From NCBI GenBank assembly GCA_009829735.1, contig CM020620.1:5076299-5140298 (forward strand): a stretch of 64,000 nt of DNA, given 5' to 3'. Position numbers and translations under genes: made by a program. The DNA is from Pyropia yezoensis. Its lineage: Eukaryota; Rhodophyta; Bangiophyceae; Bangiales; Bangiaceae. This document shows positions 53,605 to 61,705 of this stretch, one piece after another. The notes under the pieces are model-generated. The model did no database searches. It saw only the letters and a program-made list of their open reading frames with translations, and was not told the origin of the DNA. Position 1 is the stretch's first letter; every line of letters begins with the position of its first letter.

Positions 53605-55458
53605 ATGGCGTCCCTTGCCGACCAGTTCCTCGCCGACTTTGGCGACTCGGATGGCAGCGCCTCCGATGGCGTCGCGCCAGCCGACGCCGTGAACCGCCCC
53701 GGCGACGGCAGTGGCGGTGGCTCTGCAGCGGGTGGAGCCGCCCTTGGGGGTCATGCGGGACCCCTGCATGGGGCGGTTGACGCCGCACGCCCCCCCCCCG
53801 CTGCCCTGTCCTCTTCCATGCACGTAGGCGGCGCAGCTAGGGGGGACGGGGGCGCTGCTGGCGCCGGTGCTGTGCTCCCCGCCACCCCCTTTCGCCTGGC
53901 CCCCCCCCCAGCCAACCCAGACAATGTGCTGACCCCCGCCGGCACCCTCGACGACGCGCGGCTACAGGCGCTGCTCGCACGGGTGGCCCCCCTCCCCCCC
54001 GCCTACAACGACGGCGGCCGCCGCGACGGCAACGGCGCCGGCTCTTCCCCCCCCGCCCCCCCCCCGGCAGACTATGCGCTGGTGTCGGCGGCGGTGGCCG
54101 CGACCGCCGCCGTGGACGCGGCGATTGCGTCGGCCGATGCGGCGCTCCGGGCGGCGTACGCGCCCCGCTTCCCCGAGCTTGACGCCCTCCTCCCCTCCCC
54201 CGGCCCGTATGCGGCGGTGGTGGCGGCGCTGGGCAACGACCCGTCCCCCCGGGTGGACCTTACGGCTGCCCTCCCCTCCTCCGCGGCGGTCATTACGGTG
54301 CACCTTGCGGCTGCGTCGACGGCGGGGGTGCGCCTCTCCCCCTCCGACGCAGCGGCGGTCGCGGAGGGCGCGGCGCGGGTGGGGGAGCTCGATGCTGCCC
54401 GCGGCCGCCTCACCGCGTTTGTCACGTCCGCGGCGGGGGTGGTGGCGCCCAACCTGTGCGCGCTTGTCGGGGAGGGCCTCGCCGCCGCCCTGCTCGCCGC
54501 CACCCACGTGGGCGGCGCTGGTGCCGGCGCCGGCGCGTCGGGCGCCGCCGGGGGCGGCAGCGTGGCGCCCGCGGCGGCCGACGGCGGCCGTCTCCGGGCG
54601 CTCGCCTCCATGCCCGCGTGCAACGTGCAGGTGGTGGGCGCGGCGGGAGGCGCCGAGGCCGCCTCCCTGGGCGCCCTCCTCGGCGATGCTGCCGCCGCGC
54701 GCCGCCACCGGGGCCTCGTTTACGCGTCGCCGCTGGTGCGGGCGCTGCCACCCCATCTCCACGCGCGGGCGGGACGGACGCTGGCGGCAAAGGTCAGCCT
54801 GGCAGCGCGGCTGGACCTTCACCGCCGCCCGCCCGTAGCCGGTGCAGGGGCGATTGCGAGTGCGCCACTGCCCGACGCGGGCGTCGGCGGCGCCAAGCTG
54901 CGCGCCGCGGTGGAGGCCAAGTTTGCCGAGTGGACGACCCCCCCGCCGCGTCGGACGGCCAAGCCGCTGCCGGTGCCCGACTCAGCGCCGTCGCGGCGGC
55001 GGGGTGGCAAGCGGGCGCGGCGGGCCAAGGAGCTATACGGCGTGTCGGACATTGGGCGCGCCGCCGGGCGGCTGGCGTTTGGCGGCGACGGCGCGGGCGG
55101 CGCCGACGCGTACGGGCGCGCCGAACTGGAAGACGTGGAGGATGGAGGGGCTGGGGGCGGCGATGGCGGCGGCGCGGGCCTCCTCGCCGCCGCCGCGGGG
55201 GGGGCCGGGGGCGGCAAGCGCTTGCGGTTGGCGGTGCGGAGCTCAGAGACGCTGGCCAAGGCGGTCCGCCGGCGGCTGGGGGAGGGCGGCAAGCGCAAGG
55301 GGGGGGGGTCGGGCGTCCGTGGGGGGGCGGGCGCCGCGCCGCTGCCCGGGGGGGCGGCGGCGCTCAGTTTGGGCGCCGCGACGCCCATGCCGGGGGCGGG
55401 GTCGGGGGTTCTGCCGCTCGGGGGGCGCCGCTTTGGACCGGGCCCTGCGGGGCTATAG
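53605..55458 (+). CDS. PRP31: U4/U6 snRNP protein PRP31
   Basis: PRP31 binds the 15.5K protein and U4 RNA and is needed to assemble the U4/U6.U5 tri-snRNP in the nucleus. The protein begins MASLADQFLADF, like other PRP31 proteins (S-L-A-D-x-L-L-A-D). The Nop domain carries APNLCALVGEGLAAALLAAT near residue 284 and SMPACNVQVVGA near 335. The PRP31-specific C-terminal block is RRRGGKRARRAKELYGVSD near 470, followed by a RLAFGG element. The family reads K-K-R-G-G-R-R-x-R-K-x-K-E there. Ala/Gly insertions separate the blocks. It is a single exon of 617 residues, with the ATG right after the leader CCGACGGCGGC. Confidence 0.92.
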   Translation: MASLADQFLADFGDSDGSASDGVAPADAVNRPGDGSGGGSAAGGAALGGHAGPLHGAVDAARPPPAALSSSMHVGGAARGDGGAAGAGAVLPATPFRLAPPPANPDNVLTPAGTLDDARLQALLARVAPLPPAYNDGGRRDGNGAGSSPPAPPPADYALVSAAVAATAAVDAAIASADAALRAAYAPRFPELDALLPSPGPYAAVVAALGNDPSPRVDLTAALPSSAAVITVHLAAASTAGVRLSPSDAAAVAEGAARVGELDAARGRLTAFVTSAAGVVAPNLCALVGEGLAAALLAATHVGGAGAGAGASGAAGGGSVAPAAADGGRLRALASMPACNVQVVGAAGGAEAASLGALLGDAAAARRHRGLVYASPLVRALPPHLHARAGRTLAAKVSLAARLDLHRRPPVAGAGAIASAPLPDAGVGGAKLRAAVEAKFAEWTTPPPRRTAKPLPVPDSAPSRRRGGKRARRAKELYGVSDIGRAAGRLAFGGDGAGGADAYGRAELEDVEDGGAGGGDGGGAGLLAAAAGGAGGGKRLRLAVRSSETLAKAVRRRLGEGGKRKGGGSGVRGGAGAAPLPGGAAALSLGAATPMPGAGSGVLPLGGRRFGPGPAGL

Positions 55459-55993
55459 GCTGCGGGCGCCGCCCGTGATGGGGGGGGGAAGGGAACCGGT
55501 ATTGTATGTACAGGACAGTTTGGAGCTACCTCGTCCAGGCGGGGGCGCCACCAGCACCCCGTCCCGGCCGGCGGCAGGCTCCAGCCAGGCACGCGGCGGC
55601 CAGGGTACACCCGCCCGCGTCCCATCTTTTGCCCCCTGCCCCAGCCCCTTTGGCGGGTCCGCTACCTCCGTGCTGCGGTAGACACCATTCCCCTGCATGC
55701 CTGAGTCATCCCCCGCGGCCTCTCGCCACTTCCGGCATCTCCCATGGCCGTAGCGGTCCATCGTCGGCCGTAGCTGCGCCCCCCAGACGCATCAATTTCC
55801 CAGTGTGACGAACTTGCAGGCTGATGGAGACGAATCCGCAGGCTGCGGATCTCGCGCGAGGGAACTTGCAGCCCATGGCATGGCTGACACAACTGTATGT
55901 ATACCTTGCCCACCCCCTTGCTATATTTGGCAAGGATCGACGTTTATCGCAGTGTGGAGGCCTTTGTAAGGCCATGATCGCCGATCGATCGTG

Positions 55994-56027
55994 ACTGGGT
56001 ATTGTCACGCGCGTGACAATACTCAGT
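55994..56027. repeat. 34-bp near-perfect palindrome
   Basis: ACTGGGTATTGTCACGCGCG continues as its own reverse complement to ACTCAGT, with one mismatched pair. There is no loop, so it is a dyad rather than a hairpin with spacer. Confidence 0.75.
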
Positions 56028-56271
56028 CAAACAAAACCCAATACTAACTGTACGCACATCTGAGATGCGCGCGGTGTGGCTCTGCGCCAGATGCCCACAT
56101 CGGCAGCATCGGACTGTAGCCTCGGACTGTGGAGATGCGGAGCGTCAACGACCATGGCGAGCGTAACACAAGCGTTGAAGCACTCTGCACAGTCCATGGA
56201 TCGCTCTCTTCAACAGCCGCACGGCGCACATAGAAGAAAGCGACTGGAATAGATGTGCTTGCGGCATTTTT

Positions 56272-56701
56272 CCGAATTTTGTCCCATGTGGACAAGAGCA
56301 AGAGCAAGTGTACAAGAGCAAGGGCCAATCGCAAGCTCGCAGCAGAGGGCTTACCAATGGCGTGCTGCAATATGTCTGTCGGAAGAACCTGATGATTGGC
56401 TATGGCCACAACTGCTCTCGCAACGAGCGCTGGTTGGTCAAAACACTCTTGTTTTTCATCGGATCTCGCCGGTTGGCCCTTTATCTCAGGTCATCTCTGT
56501 CAAGAACAGTCCGAAGCGCTCAGCCGGTGCTTGTTCTGCCCTCGAAGTGGTCAGAAATCCCGAGAGAACCCCCGATCACACTGTTCGTACAACAACGGAC
56601 CCTCAGGCAGAGCAGTCATTGGCCAGAGAGGCAGCATCTGAGTCACATCATTGGTCAATCACAGTTTGCTCTTGCTCTTGACCACATGGGACAAAATTGG
56701 G
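56272..56701. mobile_element. 430-bp element with 36-bp terminal inverted repeats
   Basis: The left end 56272-56307 (CCGAATTTTGTCCCATGTGG...) and the right end 56666-56701 pair at 34 of 36 positions. There is no recognisable coding sequence, so it is a candidate non-autonomous DNA element. The target duplication is unclear because the outer bases partly continue the match. Confidence 0.75.
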
Positions 56702-56855
56702 AGAACTGCAATAGCATTGCCAAGACAGAAGAAGAATCACGATGGGCTTGAAGGGCTCCTCTAAAAAAAAGCCACAGAAGTCCCCCCACGCCATACACAA
56801 AGAGGGCTTCATGGGGCTTTGGGCGGTGGTGTGGCCCCGACATTGTGGACAATTA

Positions 56856-56882
56856 TTGTGCATCCCCCAAAAAGTAGACGTG
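56856..56882. mobile_element. Solo end of the 119-bp TA-element family
   Basis: TTGTGCATCCCCCAAAAAGT, followed by AGACGTG, matches the left end of the element at 48054 with about five differences, and a TA precedes it (56854-56855). No matching right end is found within the next few hundred bases. Confidence 0.55.
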
Positions 56883-58137
56883 TCGCAGTCGTGAACGTGC
56901 AATTCGTGTGCACCACATGCTTGGCACGTGCGTGGAAGCTGTAAAATTTCAAGCAATTCGTGAGCACTCGTGCACAATGGGTGACTCTCATTCGCTGCAC
57001 CATATCGATCGCGAGATGGCTTCACGTCCCAACCCCGTGTCCCTGCAAGAGCAGCGGAACATTGCCCATGAGATGGAAGAATGGGGACCAGATCAGGCGA
57101 CAGCACACCACCCAGGGAGTGGGGTGCTCAATTCGTGTCTGGCCCGGAACGAAAAAAACATGAAGACCCAGGACGGGCGCGACCCTAGCTCGCTCTGTGT
57201 GGCTCAGAACCTTTCTCCGGTCCAGCGGACAGAAAATTCCTTGGCAGGGAGGCCGATCGTGCACCAGTTCCTGCCGCAGTTGTGCACCCGAGAAAAACCG
57301 GTGCCGCCGGGCTTCAGTGATGCCTGTGAGACCAGCAGGAGCAGAGATGTGTGCTGACTGACCGGCAGAAAATCAGCCTCGGCTGAGATCGCGCCGTCCA
57401 CTGCTGTTGCGACTCCAGGCCCTCCAGGGCCGCCTGGATTGTGCTTGGGATGCACGTGCTGATGTGGACCTTGCGTGACGCCTCTCAGTCTTTGACGGGT
57501 ACTAAAAATATATCTTTATATCTCATCTTGCCGATGTACGCATGTACATGCTTTTGAAAAGAACTAAGCGCGTAGAAAAGGCAGCAAGACTCAAAGCAGT
57601 CCTCGTCGCACCAGGCTCACCGGTGCTGATTGGCCACTTGGGCCCTAAATGCGTGTTTGCATCCAAAACAATCCAAGGCACTGGGCTCACGCGACCCGCT
57701 TCTGCCGCGTCTCTGGGCGCCCTGGGGCAGGCTGCGAAGTGAGCGGCTGAAAGTGCCTTGTTTGACCTGGCGTCAATCCACTCTGTCCGTGAGCAGGATG
57801 CTTCATTTCGTGGAGATCGCGCGGCCGGTTCGTCCTTCCACGGAGCCCTTCGTGACCACCCAGGAAGAGCACTTCCTGCGGGTTGGACGTCTGACCCCGT
57901 GTGACGCAGCACAGCCTCTGCCAAACCGCGCGCTGGGGCGAGCGCGACGGTTATTAGAATTTATTAATATTATGTCGCTGTACATTTTGCAGATTGGGAA
58001 TTTGAAGAAAATCCGTAGTAGGTCCAGTTCGGTCGCTGGCGGTCGTGGCCGGTTCCTGGCCAAGTCGCCAGACCAAGTCAACTCGTGGACATTGGGTGTC
58101 GGCGCTGACGCGTTCAGCGTCCCTCCTCCATTCAAGC

Positions 58138-59226
58138 ATGTACCCTATTGCTATCCGATGGCAGGTCATCGAGAACCGGCGCCAAGGAAAGTCATGGGCG
58201 TCCATTTTGGAGCACGTCGGGTGCAAGCTTGCAACTGCGAAGCAATGGTGGGCCAATTTCCAGCGCCACGGCTCCCCGTGGAACGATGATGTCATCCACA
58301 ACAGGCATGCGGACGCCTCGGTCTTCAATCCAGAGTTTTTGGCGGCGCTGAACACCCTGGTGCGGTCCCACCCAGAAATGTTTCTTTGGGAAATGGAGGC
58401 AATATTCGGGAAGCTGGCGGACCTTCCTGGCTGGGAGCAGAGCTGGCCAGTGTCGACAAGCACTCTGTCTCGGATGCTGAACAAGATCGGATTTTAGGTG
58501 AAGCAGGTCGAGCGACTGGCGCTGGAGAGGTCGCAGGCGGTGAGGGTGGCTTTTTGTCGGTTGTACCGCCAAGTACCAGATCGCTGCATCGTCGTCCTCG
58601 ACGAAACGCACGAGGCTGGTCAGGCCATGGTGTGCCGGCGCGGCTGGGCGCCCATTGGTCGACCTCTGGAAGCGCTTGCGCCGGACCCTCGGGCCCGCGC
58701 GCGCTTCTCTTCCACGGTGGCCGTATCGTATACTCGTGGTATTTTGGAGCTCTTTGTTAACGAGGTTCCCCCTGCATTGAATGGTGATGATTTTGTTTTG
58801 TTTTGTACCAGCCTTGTGCGGAGAATGAATGCGTATCACCCTGGCTTGCGTTGGTCAGAGCAGCCCAGTGACTGCGTGGTGGTTTACGATAACGCCTCTG
58901 TTCACACTGCGTTTGCGGATGAGATTTTTGAAGAGAACGGGGTCGCTCGTATCCATCTCTCCCCTTATTCACCCGACTTCTCTGCCATTGAGCCTGTTTT
59001 TAAGGACTACAAGCATGGAGTGCGCAGCTTGGTGTATTGGCATCCGCTGCTGCCTGATCGTATTGCTCATGTTCTCGCGTTTTCTTCTATCTCTTTATCA
59101 TCTATACAAGGCCATTATCGCGAGGCGCGACGGCAGGTGCTGCGCAACCTCCCCGAGATGACTGGGGAAGGGATGCCATTGGAGGGCGTGTTTCCGGCCT
59201 TTCCTGGTCAGCTGGGGCCGTCTTGA
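58138..59226 (+). pseudogene. Tc1/mariner (IS630-type) DDE transposase with one in-frame stop
   Basis: The protein starts MYPIAIRWQVIENRRQGKSW, a helix-turn-helix N-terminus, and runs 361 sense codons in a single frame. It has one TAG, at 58495-58497, where family members continue from the DNA-binding into the catalytic part. The catalytic half shows VVLDETHEAG (first acidic residue), VVVYDNASVHTA (second) and LSPYSPDFSAIEPVFKDYK (third, E). This is the D-D-E arrangement of Tc1/mariner/IS630 enzymes. No indels are seen, so inactivation is recent or the TAG is read through. I could not find matching terminal repeats; the end at 56856 is of the right style but too far away to assign. Confidence 0.8.
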
Positions 59227-59691
59227 CATCTGCATCGTTTTTATTGCTGTTCTCTGTTTCACCCTAGAAGAGCAAGATGCTGGGACTATTTTCCTTTACT
59301 GACATCGCATCGTTTTCTTGTCTTCGCTCTGGTTTTTTGGGCGATGTGAGGGTATTGGATCGCCCGGCGACGTCTCTTGGCATCCAATGGCAAACTGTCG
59401 GACAAGAGCCGACCTGTGGCTGGCAACGATGAAAGGCTTGGGGCCGAATCGGGGCCCTTGCGGCTGCCTTGGCCGGGGGCAGAGCGGCGGCAACGGCCGC
59501 CAGCGCCGACGGCCGCGCCGAGCTGGTCGACGCCGCTACGGGCACGGCGCTGCACCTGCTGCCGCCGCGGCCGCTGTGTGACGCATAGTTGCAGCCGTAC
59601 CCGGAGGAGGCGCTGCGGCGGCGGCCGACAGCGGGGGTGGGGGGGGAGGCGCCCGCGGCGGCCGGGGAGCGCGGCCGGAGGGCGGCCCCTG

Positions 59692-60752
59692 TCTACGTTT
59701 GGCGCCGCCCCCCCGCCGCCGGCAGCCGCCTGCTGCCGGCGGCACCGTCTACCTCTTTTGGGCGGCGCCTGTGCTTCTTGGGCGCCGCCCCCCCGCCACC
59801 GGCAGCCCCCCCCTGTCGGCCGCACGGTCTTCCTGTGGGGGGCGGTGCCCATCTACGTTTGGCGCCGCCCCCCCCCGCCGGCAGCCGCCTGCTGCTGGCG
59901 GCACCGTCTACCTCTTTTGGGCGGCGCCTGTGCTTTTTGGGCGCCGCCCCCCCGCCGCTGACAGCCGCCGCCCGTCGGCGGCGCCGTCTCTCTCTTTTGG
60001 GCGGCTCCTGGGCTCTTTGGGCGCCGCCCCTTCGCCGCCAGCAGCTCCCCCCTCTCGCCGGCCAGGTCGTTTTGTGGGGGGCGGCGCCCATCTACGTTAA
60101 GCGCCGCCCCCCTGCCACCGGCAGCCGCCTGCAGCCGGCGGCGCCGTATACCTGTTTTCAGCGGCGCCTGTGCTTTCTGGGCGCCGCCCCCCCGCCGCCA
60201 GCCGCCGCCTGCAGCCGGCGGTATCGTCTGCCTTTTTTTGGCGGCGCCTGTGATTTTTGGACGCCGCTTCCCCACCGCCCGCAGCCCCCCCCTGTCGGCG
60301 GCACGGCCTTTCTGTAGGAGGCGGCGCCCATCTACGTTTGGCGCCGCCCCCCCGCCGCCGGCAGTTGCCTGCTGCCGGCAGCATCATCTACCTCTTTTAG
60401 ACGGCGCCTGTGCTTTTCAGGCGCCGCCCCCCCGCCGCCAGCAGCCTCCCCCTCTCGGCAGCACGGTGTTCCTGTGGGGGGCGGTGCCAATCTACGCCTG
60501 GCGCCGCCCCTCCGCCGCCGGCAGCCGCTTGCTGGCGGCGGCATCGTCTGCCTTTTTTGGGCGGCGCCTGTGCTTTTTGTGCGCCGCCTCCCCGCGGCCA
60601 GCAGCCCCCCCCTGTCGGCGGCACGATCTTCCTGTTAGGGGCGGCGCCCATACAGGTTTGGCGCCCCCCCCCCGCCGCCGGCAGCCACCCCCCGTCGGCG
60701 GCACGGTCTCTCTCTTTTGGGCGGCTCCTGGGCTTTTTCGGTCGCCGCGCCC
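59692..60752. repeat. GC-rich minisatellite, about 13 units of 80 bp, higher-order 240 bp
   Basis: A core CCGCCGCCGGCAGCC recurs about every 78-82 bp, near 59717, 59798, 59875, 59953, 60034, 60112, 60195, 60273, 60354, 60434, 60515, 60593 and 60675. Three unit types alternate: one with CTACCTCTTTTGGGCGGCGC, one with CTTCCTGTGGGGGGCGGTGC and one with TCTCTCTTTTGGGCGGCTCC. Three units make about 240 bp, a multiple of three, so all frames stay open and give Pro/Ala/Arg-rich repeats. Units contain GGCGCC-type self-complementarity. Confidence 0.85.
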
Positions 60753-61705
60753 CCGTGTAGCACAATAGGGATCCGTCGCGCGTCCACTCTCAGGGAACAC
60801 TCACCAAGGGGGATCGGCACCAACGTCACCGGGAGGCCAAGGTTGCTGTCCTTGGAGCGCAAGCCACGGGACCAAGATGGGAGCCCAAAGGGGAGGGGTT
60901 TGTTGTTCTACCCTGGCCGGCGGTGGATTCGCCACCGGCCCCCTCGTTATAAACCCTCGGAGACACTACTAACTACCCTCCACCCCAAGATGCAAGTCCC
61001 TCTGGTCATACGTAACTTATAGATACCGTGACCAGTACGAACTATCAAATTGAAAGTTAAGGGTTAGAAGTAGCCCCCCTGATATTAGGGTCACAATACG
61101 GACAACCATATTGCTACATATCCCCCCCTTAGATTCGGCCCGTCCTCGGGTCGAGTTGCATTCGGGGTACCGAATGTAAGTGGGTCGCGTGACCGTTTAC
61201 CCGTCGGGTGGGGCTTTGCGCCCCGTCGCGACAGACACCCCTTTTCGAGGTTGTCTCAGGGGGGTGCCCCCCTTTGCGTGGTACACACACACGATCCGTT
61301 TTCCGGACCGTTAAATTCCCGATGCGGGTTGCTGTTCACGCCCCCCCTTTCCGAGGGGTGGTGCAAGCGGATCCGCCACCAGGTGCCTGGTGGTAGGGGG
61401 GCCCCTCTCGTGTGGACGATTGAGTGGGGGGCGGGGGCTGCCCGCGTTGCGTGGGGGCGGTTGGGGGTGACCCCCCTTGCTTACCCCGTGTGTGGGTGTG
61501 GCCCCGTCCCGCCCAGGTGCCTGGGTGGAGCGCGGTCGTAGCCCCGTGGGGCGCGGGTCGACCCGCGTGCCTGCGGCGCTTCTCGTGGCCGTTTGTGGTC
61601 ATAAGCGCGGGTGTCCGCGCTTCCCTGGCTCGTCCCGGTTATCCCACCGTACCGGGTTGTAGCCGTCGACGGCTTGTGGGCGCGGGGGACTCCGCACCCG
61701 TTATC
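60753..61705 (+). promoter_or_regulatory. Leader/LTR-like region upstream of the terminal ORF
   Basis: A TATAAA at 60948-60953 lies in CCCTCGTTATAAACCCTCGG and is followed by less GC-rich DNA. A TGATATTAGGG...TTGCTACA segment ends just before a C-rich tract near 61125. This could be the 3' edge of an LTR followed by the untranslated leader of a retroelement. No primer-binding site is identified and the second LTR would be outside the window. Confidence 0.35.

Larger units (their letters stand above)
55459..58137. other. Gene-free region with palindrome and inverted-repeat elements
   Basis: It holds a 34-bp palindrome (55994-56027), an element with 36-bp inverted ends (56272-56701) and a half end of the 119-bp family (56856-56882). 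Its base composition is close to balanced, unlike the flanking genes. The open frames inside are short and domain-free. Confidence 0.5.

Noticed and set aside
59460-59690. Ankyrin-like words (AELVDAATGTALHLL) before the minisatellite
   Set aside because: Only one short match with no second repeat, followed at once by a stop, so chance in Ala/Leu-rich translation is likely.
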